A stretch of 64,000 nt of DNA from Neobacillus soli NBRC 102451 (GTDB taxonomy: Bacteria; Bacillota; Bacilli; Bacillales; Cytobacillaceae). The stretch spans positions 1 through 64,000 of the forward strand of contig NZ_BCVI01000056.1 in NCBI RefSeq assembly GCF_001591665.1, in the 5' to 3' direction. Both the position numbers and the translations under genes were made by a program. The notes under the pieces were generated by a model. It did not search any database. It saw only the letters and a program-made list of their open reading frames with translations, and was not told the origin of the DNA. Shown here piece by piece: positions 56,798 through 64,000 of this stretch; the first letter of the stretch is position 1; every line of letters starts with the position of its first letter.

Positions 56798-57022
56798 TTA
56801 GTGAAGATATCGACTTTTAGACCGTGATTCGGGCATAATTGATAAAATGTTATCGCGTTTAAAGGTCCGTATTTGTTTTCGCAGCAAACAAAAGCCGCGA
56901 ATATAGTCATCATTTACTTCTTTTACAATCAATACCCGCTGCGATAACTTCTTGTTTTCAGCAAGATAAATCATCTCTAACGGTATATTTTCCTCAATCG
57001 AACGGATAAAAAGCCCATCCAT
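56798..57022 (-). CDS. WYL-domain-like small protein
   Basis: A 74-residue protein. EENIPLEMIYLAENKK, VNDDYIRGFCLLRKQIRTF and KRDNILSIMPE resemble the strand pattern of a lone WYL domain, a ligand-sensing module usually fused to a helix-turn-helix. No DNA-binding domain is attached. GGAGGG precedes the ATG. It lies between yjcH and tRNA-Val. Confidence 0.6.
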   Translation of the reverse strand: MDGLFIRSIEENIPLEMIYLAENKKLSQRVLIVKEVNDDYIRGFCLLRKQIRTFKRDNILSIMPESRSKSRYLH

Positions 57023-57128
57023 ATGAATCCCTCCTTTTCTTAACTTATAATATCATTATATTCGAACGTTTGTTCTTTATTCCGTCGGGTGAGGAGGAAA
57101 ATTTTTATGAAGAAAAGAAAAATCAGTG

Positions 57129-57156
57129 TTGACATTTTTAACTTTTTCACTATAAT
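57129..57156 (+). promoter_or_regulatory. Sigma-A promoter of tRNA-Val
   Basis: Consensus TTGACA, 16-base spacer, consensus TATAAT, 46 bases upstream of the tRNA. Confidence 0.88.
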
Positions 57157-57202
57157 TATATATGTAGCTTAGCAAAAGATAATAAGCTCCTAAATCAAAT
57201 AC

Positions 57203-57274
57203 GACTTGTTAGCTCAGTGGGAGAGCACTTCCTTGACAGGGAAGGGGTCGTGGGTTCGAATCCCTCACAGGTCA
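57203..57274 (+). tRNA. tRNA-Val (anticodon GAC)
   Basis: Cloverleaf of 72 nt. Acceptor GACTTGT / ACAGGTC, D arm GCTC / GAGC, anticodon stem CTTCC / GGAAG with loop TTGACAG (anticodon GAC), variable loop of 5, T loop TTCGAAT. The T stem has one T-T mismatch. CCA is not encoded. Single tRNA gene with its own promoter and terminator. Confidence 0.92.
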
Positions 57275-57286
57275 TCAGTTTAAGGT

Positions 57287-57326
57287 AAGGCACATTCCTT
57301 TTTGGGGAGTGTGCCTTTTTTGTTTT
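57287..57326 (+). terminator. Terminator of tRNA-Val
   Basis: AAGGCACATTCC / GGAGTGTGCCTT with a T-run; one mismatch. Confidence 0.88.
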
Positions 57327-57645
57327 CTATATGAATCTAAATCCACGTCGTAATTTCCATTCAAATTCGTTCTTACACTATAAGATATCCATCTAAACCC
57401 AATGATAGAATAATAGACTTTTGCCTCAATCCATTCTCCCTAAAGTACATAAGATGTAGTAATGTTTTTGCTGAACTTCTTGGCATAATTAATTGTTAAA
57501 TGTACCTTGGCTTGCTTCCTACATTTAGGAAGGAAGTAAGCTCAACCTTATGATTATTCCTGTGTTTCAAAATTGGACAGGTTTTCTGGGGACAATTTTG
57601 GGTTTATTTTAAAAAAGATTTTATAAAGGAGAAAGGAGATTGAAT
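57327..57645. other. Non-coding region before the glycosyltransferase gene
   Basis: About 320 bp, AT-rich, without a supported gene. One imperfect hairpin (GCTTGCTTCCT / AGGAAGGAAGTAAGC near 57512-57542) lies about 100 bases before the gene. No copy of the tRNA 3' end that would mark an attachment site was noticed. Confidence 0.5.
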
Positions 57646-59610
57646 ATGTTTGAAAATGTTTCTATCATCATTCCTTTCCAAACGGACCATGGTCCAAGAG
57701 AAGAGGCATTTGAATGGCTAAAAAGATATTACGCAGCCGTAATGCCTGATGCCGAATTATGTTTAGGCGTTTACAATGGGAGTGAATTTAATAAATCAAA
57801 AGCTGTAAACCGAGCTGCGAAAATGGCCACGAAAGATATTTTTGTCATTGCGGATGCAGATATTGTTTACGACCCTAGGATTATACTAAAGGCCATTGAA
57901 TTACTTAAAGAAGCGGCATGGGTCGTCCCTTTTACAGAAATATATGATATTCCTATGGAAGCAACAAAATATCTGCTTAGAAAACAACCGAAGTGGCCGC
58001 TAAGAGTAGGAATAGAAGAATGCAATAAAGCCAACTGGATCTATGAAGGATTTGCTGGAAAACTAAATGTTATTCCACGAGCAAATTTCGAGGCTGTGGG
58101 AGGTTTTGATGAACGGTTTGTTGGCTGGGGAGGGGAAGATGATGCCTTTTCACATTCCGTCAACACGCTTTGTGGTCAATTTGTAAATTGTGATGCAAAA
58201 ATATTTCACTTGTGGCACCCAGCTTCTCACTATGTTACGAACCCCAATGGTGAAGCGAATAAAAGGCTTCTGAAACGGTATATTTCTGCAAGTGGCAACA
58301 AGAATAAAATGGCAAAATTAATGAATGAACGTGGAGTGTATCTAGAAAATAATAAACGTAACATCCCTGAAAATTTTAATAGGAATACGAATTCCTCCAA
58401 TAGTAAAATTTGTTTCATGATTCTTGTTCATAATCGTCGCGATCTTATTAAAGAATTAATTAATAATGTAAGATATTATTGTCCAAATAGCACAGTGGTC
58501 TTATACAATGGCGGGGATGATCCAACCCTTTGTGATAATTTAGGGGTCCCGGTATGTCCAGCCAGCCGAAAACTGGAGCGGGGCTTCACAACTATTTATT
58601 TTCTTGAGACGATGGAATGGCTTGAAGAAATGAGAATGGATTATCAGTACCTTATAAATATAGATTCAGATGCCTTGTTTATTAGAAATGGATATGAGCA
58701 ATTCATTCAAAGGGAAATGAATGATACGGATTACATGGCCGTGAAACTGCGGATACCTGAAAAAGATTGGTATATTGGTAACGAACTAAAGAAGGATATT
58801 AATAGATGGAAAAGTCTATTTAATGTAGATCCCTTCTACGGTATCTTCAACGTAGGTCAGGTTTTCAACAGATCACTTGTAAAAGCCTTGATTCACCCGG
58901 AAAGAAAAGAAAAGCTAAAAAGGGCGCTCCTAAAAACGATATCCTTCGGCACGGATGAGATTTTTTACGTCAATATGGCAAGGGAACTTGGTTTCAGAAT
59001 CAAAAACTATCCCAACCATACAGACGAAATGATGATTCGCTATCGTCCATACTTTACATTGGATGAAATGATTCGCAGCCTTAATGAGATAAAGAATAGT
59101 TGGTTGTGTCATCCTATCTATAGGGAAAAGGATGATTTGGTAAGAAAACTAATCAAACATCTTGGAACAGAGCACTATGGTAAAAAATACCTGAGTAAAG
59201 AGTACCCATGGTATCAAAGTAATCAGATGAATTACGCACCATCTTTACCTATTGTAAGTAGTTTTGGAAGTGAAGAAATTATTGTAAGGTCTGGCAGTTA
59301 CCTGACCCATTATTGGCAACATCAAAAAGACAAAAAGTGGTACAAGAGTGAAACGTTTGCAAAAGGAGTTACGGGTACCCCCGTTATGTATGAAACAGCT
59401 ACAGGGCAGTTTGAGGTGGTGAGTAAGCTAGCTGCAGGCGGAATTGCTTTATGGTGGAGAGAAAATCTGGAAAATGGGCAACAATGGCATGGACCATTTC
59501 GAATTTTAAACGAAGATGTCGACCCAATTATGCTTGCCCAGCTAGAAGATGGAAGACCTATTTTAATTTGTAAATCCGGAGAAAAATTGATTAAATTGGT
59601 CTGGGATTAG
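57646..59610 (+). CDS. Multidomain glycosyltransferase with C-terminal lectin-like region
   Basis: A 654-residue protein in three parts. Residues 1-220 form a GT2-type transferase: VSIIIPFQTD, IADADIVYDP (DxD) and GGFDERFVGWGGEDDAFSH, a galactosyltransferase-like acceptor motif. Residues 250-520 look like a second transferase fold with FMILVHNRRDLIKELI, YLINIDSDALFI (DxD) and FGTDEIFYVNMA. Residues 540-654 contain Trp-rich strands (THYWQHQKDKKWYKSETF, IALWWRENLENGQQWHGPF) like beta-propeller lectins. No membrane segment. AAGGAG lies 7 bases before the ATG. The substrate is unknown; spore-surface or cell-wall glycan is possible. Confidence 0.75.
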   Translation: MFENVSIIIPFQTDHGPREEAFEWLKRYYAAVMPDAELCLGVYNGSEFNKSKAVNRAAKMATKDIFVIADADIVYDPRIILKAIELLKEAAWVVPFTEIYDIPMEATKYLLRKQPKWPLRVGIEECNKANWIYEGFAGKLNVIPRANFEAVGGFDERFVGWGGEDDAFSHSVNTLCGQFVNCDAKIFHLWHPASHYVTNPNGEANKRLLKRYISASGNKNKMAKLMNERGVYLENNKRNIPENFNRNTNSSNSKICFMILVHNRRDLIKELINNVRYYCPNSTVVLYNGGDDPTLCDNLGVPVCPASRKLERGFTTIYFLETMEWLEEMRMDYQYLINIDSDALFIRNGYEQFIQREMNDTDYMAVKLRIPEKDWYIGNELKKDINRWKSLFNVDPFYGIFNVGQVFNRSLVKALIHPERKEKLKRALLKTISFGTDEIFYVNMARELGFRIKNYPNHTDEMMIRYRPYFTLDEMIRSLNEIKNSWLCHPIYREKDDLVRKLIKHLGTEHYGKKYLSKEYPWYQSNQMNYAPSLPIVSSFGSEEIIVRSGSYLTHYWQHQKDKKWYKSETFAKGVTGTPVMYETATGQFEVVSKLAAGGIALWWRENLENGQQWHGPFRILNEDVDPIMLAQLEDGRPILICKSGEKLIKLVWD

Positions 59611-59683
59611 AGAAGTCTGCTAATGGTAGATTTTTTCAGGGAGGTAAGTTGGTTAGAAAGGCTAATCATCACAAAGTAAGTTA

Positions 59684-59720
59684 AAAAAAAGAGCTAACAC
59701 TCCATGTTAGCTTTTTTTTA
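59684..59720. terminator. Bidirectional terminator after the glycosyltransferase
   Basis: AGCTAACA / TGTTAGCT with a 5-base loop, A-run before and T-run after. Confidence 0.9.
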
Positions 59721-59776
59721 CACATCTAAAAGATATCACCAAGCAATACTGCTATTAAACATAAGAAATTTCTCAG

Positions 59777-60553
59777 CTATTTAACGGCTTTCCAAATTGT
59801 CCATCTATCCTTTTCAACTATGTTTTTATTTGTTGAAATGGACTCATCCATACGATTTATTAATAATTTCAATTCTTTATCGTCTAATTCATGCAAAATA
59901 CTTCTTCCAGTTCTTTCGCTTAAGTCTTTAAATAATTGCTCTTTACCTTCATATACTTTTCTAGTTTCCCACAACTTAACTTCTTGGATTTCTCTAAATC
60001 CAACTTCCTTAAGGATTTCAATTACGAATTGACTATTGTGTCGGCGTTTAGTCTCTTTTTCAATTAGTCTTGGAAAGAATTCAAAGAAATGTCCTCTTAT
60101 ATGGCTATCATTACCTTCCAATAAACAATCTTCAGGAGTACGGTCTTGAATAATATAAAATCCGTCGTCCTTCAACAATCTATATGCTTCGTTAAAACAA
60201 TTTTGTAGATCCTCTATATGATGTATTAATGCTCTTTCAAGTAATAAATTATAATTGTTACCTTCTAAGCCAGTATCCAAAGCATTTCCTTTCTTAAAAG
60301 ATATGTTTTTATATTCTTTGCAGTTAACTCTTGCCCCTTCAAGTATTGTTTCAGAAAAATCGATACCAGTAACAGAAACCACTCCCATATCTGATAATGC
60401 CTTGGAATAAATTCCTCCACCACATCCAATGTCCAAAGCCTTAGAAATATTCTCGATTGGTACAAGATCGTTTATTGCTTTAATCCATGAATTGTCAGCC
60501 TTTCGAGTTGTATAAGTAATGCCATTTTTCTTACTGTGAAAATCAATCCCCAC
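59777..60553 (-). CDS. Class I SAM-dependent methyltransferase
   Basis: A 258-residue protein. Motif I is ALDIGCGGGIYSKAL, the acidic strand 2 end is VTGIDFSETIL, and motif III-like LLLERALIHHIED follows. The fold is that of UbiE-like methyltransferases. The acceptor is unknown. It converges on the glycosyltransferase and is separated by a shared terminator. Confidence 0.85.
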   Translation of the reverse strand: MGIDFHSKKNGITYTTRKADNSWIKAINDLVPIENISKALDIGCGGGIYSKALSDMGVVSVTGIDFSETILEGARVNCKEYKNISFKKGNALDTGLEGNNYNLLLERALIHHIEDLQNCFNEAYRLLKDDGFYIIQDRTPEDCLLEGNDSHIRGHFFEFFPRLIEKETKRRHNSQFVIEILKEVGFREIQEVKLWETRKVYEGKEQLFKDLSERTGRSILHELDDKELKLLINRMDESISTNKNIVEKDRWTIWKAVK

Positions 60554-60711
60554 TTTTCATCCCTCATCTCTAAATCTATCAAAAATAGTACAGTTAAATT
60601 TTACCACAAATGGTTTTAATGATATATCAAGTGCCTCCTTTAAATGGGATAAATTGAGACCTTTCTTTTAGGTGTCCTGATTTTATCCTATATAAGGTTT
60701 TTATCCATATC

Positions 60712-61353
60712 CTAAGCCAGTCTTCGGTCACATAAACCAAATAACGGGCAGCTCTCACAAATCGGCGATGTTTTGCAATGCTCCTTCGCATGTTCAACGA
60801 GTAGGGCGTGGAATTCATTATACAACATCAAGTCCATTGGCAAATCTTTTTCAATTTGCTTTCTAAATTCATCATATGATTCAGGCATATCATATCCCAG
60901 GCGGTAAAATATTCGTCTTGCGTAGGCATCTACAACAAAAATCGGAATATCAAATGCGTAAATCAAGATGACATCAGCCGTTTCAGGGCCGATGCCCTGG
61001 ATGCTTATTAGCTCTTTGCGCAGTTGATGCCTGTCTATTTTTTTTATCAAATCGATGTCATAATTATAGGTTTTAAACCATTTCATATATGACTTAATCC
61101 GCTTTGCCTTAATATTGAAAAAGCCGCTGGGCCTTATTAGATGGGCAAGCTCGTCGATAGATAAATAGTCTATTGCTTCAGGCTTCAAAAATGGCTTTAG
61201 ATTATCTAGGGCTTTGTCCGCATTTCGCCAGCTCGTATTTTGAACGAGGATTGAGCCCATCATCATTTCAAACGGCGTCTCCGCTGGCCACCAGCGTTGA
61301 GGGCCATAGTGTTCATATAATTTGTTGTAGATTAATTGGTATTTGTGCTTCAT
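60712..61353 (-). CDS. Endonuclease III-like DNA glycosylase with a Glu in place of the catalytic Lys
   Basis: A 213-residue HhH-GPD protein. The hairpin is IQGIGPETADVILIYAF, with the catalytic Asp in FVVDAYARRIF. At the position of the EndoIII lyase lysine (GVGRKTA) it has Glu (GIGPETA), so it is likely a monofunctional glycosylase. The C-terminal cysteines are C-X5-C-X2-C-X5-C (HCKTSPICESCPLFGLC), one residue shorter than canonical EndoIII, and probably bind [4Fe-4S]. Close to alkA, suggesting a role in alkylation repair as in MagIII-type enzymes. Confidence 0.85.
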   Translation of the reverse strand: MKHKYQLIYNKLYEHYGPQRWWPAETPFEMMMGSILVQNTSWRNADKALDNLKPFLKPEAIDYLSIDELAHLIRPSGFFNIKAKRIKSYMKWFKTYNYDIDLIKKIDRHQLRKELISIQGIGPETADVILIYAFDIPIFVVDAYARRIFYRLGYDMPESYDEFRKQIEKDLPMDLMLYNEFHALLVEHAKEHCKTSPICESCPLFGLCDRRLA

Positions 61354-61450
61354 TTTATCACCGTTTCTTTTCCTGCATCGATTTCCGTTTCAACCTGCGG
61401 ATTAGGGTTTTTGTTTCCTTATTCGGCAGAAATTTTTACGTTTCCTATTT

Positions 61451-62395
61451 TTAGTAAAGGACTCGCCATAAGTAAAATGTGGCATAAGCTTGCCAATTCT
61501 CCCACATGGTTGAATACACTAAGAGTTCTTCCTTCACGGGCTTTTTCTCTGAACCGGTCAGATGTTTGATGGCGTTATGCAGTCCAACATCATCAATCGG
61601 ATAGGCAGAGGTAAAGTGCAAGCAGCGCATTAACACATAATTTGCTGTCCAAGGACCAATCCCGCGAATCTTGATTAAACTCTTTTCAGCTTCTTTAAGG
61701 CTATCCATTCTCAATAATTCTTCCTTCGATAATTCCCCGCTGGCCATCAATTGAGCAATGCCAATAATATATTCACTTTTTTTCAAGGTCATTTTAATAT
61801 CTGCTAGGTCTTCAGTTGTTATTTTTGCAATTTGTTCGAAGGAAGGAAACACCCAATAGTTCTTGCCATTCCATTCGATTGAATCGCCAAATTTTTCAAC
61901 AAATTGTCTCTTTAGTGTGTAGGCGAATGCTAAGTTTATCTGCTGCCCTAAGACACCCCAGCAAAGAGCCTCAAATAAATCGGGAACGCCGATCACACGT
62001 AAACCGAAAAATTCCGCGACGGGCCCCTTAAGGAGCGTGTCAGCTTTTGCCATCTCATAAAATGGCGATAAATCACGATCAAGGTCAAACCATTCGCGAA
62101 TGTACCTGACTATCTCAGCGCGCTCCGACTTATTACGAGGTCTAGAGTCATTTAAAAACTGCACAATCATCTGATTATAATCATTTACGTATATTTTTAC
62201 CAAGGTTCTTACTTCTTTTACAGCAATTACCCTAGTAATTATTTCGTTTTCAACTTCAAACATACATTCATTTTTGTTCCGCTCTAAATAGCCAAGATTT
62301 GCTTTTATATCAAAATCCCCTGGCAAGTCGATGATGATATCCCCATTGACCTCTTGCCAAATGTCCATTGTATTTTGTCGATTAGCCACATTCAA
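61451..62395 (-). CDS. alkA: AlkA, DNA-3-methyladenine glycosylase II
   Basis: A 314-residue protein that excises 3-methyladenine and related alkylated bases. The HhH motif is IRGIGPWTANYVLMRC, the catalytic Asp is in AYPIDDVGLHNAI, and ALCWGVLGQQINLAFAYTLK is characteristic. GGAGG lies 5 bases before the ATG. Divergent from adaA-adaB, as in B. subtilis, across a shared regulatory region. Confidence 0.93.
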   Translation of the reverse strand: MNVANRQNTMDIWQEVNGDIIIDLPGDFDIKANLGYLERNKNECMFEVENEIITRVIAVKEVRTLVKIYVNDYNQMIVQFLNDSRPRNKSERAEIVRYIREWFDLDRDLSPFYEMAKADTLLKGPVAEFFGLRVIGVPDLFEALCWGVLGQQINLAFAYTLKRQFVEKFGDSIEWNGKNYWVFPSFEQIAKITTEDLADIKMTLKKSEYIIGIAQLMASGELSKEELLRMDSLKEAEKSLIKIRGIGPWTANYVLMRCLHFTSAYPIDDVGLHNAIKHLTGSEKKPVKEELLVYSTMWENWQAYATFYLWRVLY

Positions 62396-62434
62396 TCCTC
62401 CGCATCTTTTTCTATCATTATCACAAAAAGTAAT

Positions 62435-62529
62435 TTCATTATCTTGCTTTTCTATTCAAAAAAACTTATTTTCAAAAGAAAGAGGGTTATATTTATAATA
62501 ACAAAGACTTCATTATCTTGCTTTTTTAT
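62435..62529. promoter_or_regulatory. Direct repeats, candidate AdaA operators between alkA and adaA
   Basis: The sequence TTCATTATCTTGCTTTT occurs at 62435-62451 and again at 62509-62525. The match extends to 21 bp with one mismatch. The distal copy lies just upstream of the weak -35 region of adaA (TATAAT at 62563-62568). The other overlaps the likely alkA promoter. The reverse complement contains AAAAGCAAG, close to the Ada-box core AAAGCGCAA. Confidence 0.65.
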
Positions 62530-62586
62530 CTGGAAAAACCTACATTCAGTTTGATCCGGAGATATAATGGTGGAGAGGTGGTCGAA

Positions 62587-63183
62587 ATGATTCAAGAGGA
62601 TTGTAGTGACGAAATCATGACAGATGAAAAGTGGCAGGCCATTATCGGCAACGATGCAGCGTATAATCATCAATTTTTCTATGCTGTAAAGACCACGGGG
62701 ATTTTCTGTAAGCCGTCATGCAAATCACGCGTTCCTAAAAAGGAAAATGTCCGGATCTTTCAAAACGCTGAAGAAGCACTATCGGCCCATTTCCGTCCTT
62801 GTAAACGATGCAAGCCCACAAATGAGCGATTACCGGATAACGATTGGGTGGCGCTCATTACAAAATACATTGATAAGAATTATTCTGAAAAGCTGACACT
62901 AGAAACGCTGGCTGAAATGAGCCATGGGAGCCCGTATCATTTGCATCGGACATTTAAAAGGATTACCGGGATTACGCCTGTCGAATATATCCAGCAGTTC
63001 AGAATAAATACGGCCAAAAACAATTTATTGCATTCAGATAGATCGGTTGCGGATATCGGAAAATCAGTGGGAATGGCTAATACTCCCTATTTTATTACTT
63101 TGTTTAAAAAGATGACTGGGAGTACACCAGCACAATTTCGAATTGAGAAATCGGAGGTTTGCCGAAATGATAGTATGGAATAA
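62587..63183 (+). CDS. adaA: AdaA, methylphosphotriester-DNA methyltransferase and activator
   Basis: A 198-residue protein. The N-terminal Ada zinc domain has Cys41, Cys45, Cys72 and Cys75 (GIFCKPSCKSRVP, RPCKRCKPT); the first accepts the methyl group. An AraC-type double helix-turn-helix follows (LTLETLAEMSHGSPYHLHRT, VADIGKSVGMANTPYF). Methylation turns it into the activator of the adaptive response. GGAGAGGTGG precedes the ATG at 62587. It overlaps adaB by 17 bases. Confidence 0.95.
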   Translation: MIQEDCSDEIMTDEKWQAIIGNDAAYNHQFFYAVKTTGIFCKPSCKSRVPKKENVRIFQNAEEALSAHFRPCKRCKPTNERLPDNDWVALITKYIDKNYSEKLTLETLAEMSHGSPYHLHRTFKRITGITPVEYIQQFRINTAKNNLLHSDRSVADIGKSVGMANTPYFITLFKKMTGSTPAQFRIEKSEVCRNDSME

Positions 63184-63697
63184 GACACACATATATTGGT
63201 CACTGTTTAAATTTAAAGATTGGAATTTATATTTAGCAGCGACAGAGAAGGGACTTTGTTATGTTGGTTCACAAAACAAGTCGTTTCAGGAGTTGTCTGT
63301 TTGGGCAGAAAAACGGTTTCCCGGCAGCACTCTAGTGGAAGATACTAAGAAGCTAGAGGCTTATTCAGCCCAACTAATCGAATATTTTGAGGGGAAACGA
63401 AAAAAATTTTCGGTCCCGTTTGATTATCATGGGACAGAGTTCCAAGTGGCGGTATGGAATGCGCTTTGTGAGATTCCATTTGGAGAAACAAAATCCTATT
63501 CTGACATTGCAAACGATATCAATAAACCTGCCGCTGTTCGGGCAGTAGGAGCGGCAATTGGTGCTAATCCGGTGTTAATTACTGTGCCGTGTCACCGTGT
63601 TGTCGGAAAAAATGGCTCGTTGACCGGCTACCGTGGCGGTTTAGAGATGAAGACACAACTCCTTGATTTGGAGCGGCATTTACCCAGCTTTAAATAA
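63167..63697 (+). CDS. adaB: AdaB, methylated-DNA-protein-cysteine methyltransferase
   Basis: A 176-residue suicide enzyme that removes methyl from O6-methylguanine. The active cysteine is Cys142 in PCHRVVGKNGSLTGYRGG; FQVAVWNALCEIPFGET and the RAVGAAIGANP arginine-finger helix are intact. ATCGGAGG lies 9 bases before the ATG. Co-translated with adaA. Confidence 0.95.
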   Translation: MIVWNKTHIYWSLFKFKDWNLYLAATEKGLCYVGSQNKSFQELSVWAEKRFPGSTLVEDTKKLEAYSAQLIEYFEGKRKKFSVPFDYHGTEFQVAVWNALCEIPFGETKSYSDIANDINKPAAVRAVGAAIGANPVLITVPCHRVVGKNGSLTGYRGGLEMKTQLLDLERHLPSFK

Positions 63698-63795
63698 TGT
63701 CATGAGAAAAAAAGTAATTTGATTTCTTTCAATGGGATACTTTAGTCACTTTTTCAGTCTATAAAAATAGAAAAATAGAAAGAGGGTCCATATAT

Positions 63796-64000
63796 ATGAA
63801 AGTTACACTTTTTGCTACATGCCTAGTAGATTTGTTCCATAGCAATGTCGGAAAAGCGACGGTCGAGCTGCTTGAAAGACTTGGCTGTAAGATTGATTTT
63901 CCTGAAGCTCAGATATGCTGCGGGCAGCCGGCCTATAATAGCGGCTATACAAAGGGATCAAAAGAAGCAATGAGACAAATGATTAACACGTTTCAGGAGG
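63796..64000 (+). CDS. lutA: LutA, lactate-utilisation Fe-S protein (5' part only)
   Basis: Runs off the end of the window; 68 codons visible. [20 protein letters not shown] and [12 protein letters not shown] carry the first CCG cysteine motif of the glycolate-oxidase iron-sulfur/LutA family. In B. subtilis LutABC oxidises L-lactate. AGAGGG lies 9 bases upstream. The rest of the operon cannot be seen. Confidence 0.85.
   Translation, partial: MKVTLFATCLVDLFHSNVGKATVELLERLGCKIDFPEAQICCGQPAYNSGYTKGSKEAMRQMINTFQE

Noticed and set aside
57203..57645. Genomic island attachment site at tRNA-Val
   Set aside because: No integrase and no repeated copy of the tRNA 3' end were seen in the window, so integration cannot be claimed.

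Overview
The window looks like a chromosomal segment of an aerobic, endospore-forming member of the Bacillaceae (Bacillus/Neobacillus type). The DNA is AT-rich and ribosome binding sites are of the AAGGAGG type. From about 6 kb to 56.7 kb the gene order follows the B. subtilis block yjzC-yjzD-yjaU-yjaV-med-comZ-yjzB-fabHA-fabF-yjaZ-appDFABC-yjbA-trpS-oppABCDF-spx-mecA-coiA-pepF-yjbH-yjbI-yjbK-yjbL-yjbM-nadF-yjbO-prpE-yjbQ-fabI-cotO-cotZ-yjcA-spoVIF-yjcD-yjcF-yjcG-yjcH. No complete transposon, prophage, rRNA operon or CRISPR array is visible.

Layout. 0-4.2 kb: a leftward GerA-type germinant-receptor operon in the order A-C-D-B, including a small D subunit. 4.3-5.8 kb: ywiC and an oxygen-sensing Fnr with the C-terminal cysteine cluster. 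6-9 kb: yjzC and the ClpB disaggregase under a near-perfect CtsR operator. 9-16 kb: yjzD, yjaU, yjaV, med, comZ, yjzB, then FapR-controlled fabHA and fabF, and yjaZ. 16-31 kb: two oligopeptide ABC transporters, App (DFABC) and Opp (ABCDF), separated by yjbA, a GC-rich structured repeat and trpS with a tryptophan T-box. 31-44 kb: spx behind an ECF-sigma-type promoter, mecA, cls, coiA, pepF, a broken small gene, the RoxS/RsaE small RNA, spxH, a truncated haemoglobin, and the yjbK to yjbO genes including RelQ and NAD kinase. A 21-bp tandem-repeat array then lies between yjbO and prpE. 44-52.4 kb: an antiporter, FapR-controlled fabI, spore coat genes, a YhcN-SpoVAC-SpoVAD-SpoVAEb cluster set between yjcA and spoVIF, and a YjcZ peptide. 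52.4-57 kb: YjcD helicase, YjcF, YjcG, YjcH and a WYL-like small protein. 57-64 kb: tRNA-Val(GAC), a large multidomain glycosyltransferase, a methyltransferase, a DNA alkylation-repair group (EndoIII-like, AlkA, AdaA, AdaB) and the start of lutA.

How the parts fit. Several genes bear on one stress circuit: Spx, its proteolytic adaptor SpxH, MecA and the CtsR-regulated ClpB. Redox control is represented by Fnr, RoxS and the truncated haemoglobin. Fatty-acid synthesis is represented by two FapR sites at fabHA and fabI with the same local architecture. Sporulation and germination genes occur at both ends of the syntenic block.

The least explained elements are the 21-bp tandem-repeat array, the folded GC-rich repeat downstream of yjbA, nested inverted repeats between appA and appB, a near-identical 21-bp direct repeat between alkA and adaA, and the glycosyltransferase beside tRNA-Val. 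All functional names rest on reading motifs and gene order by eye; no database search was run.
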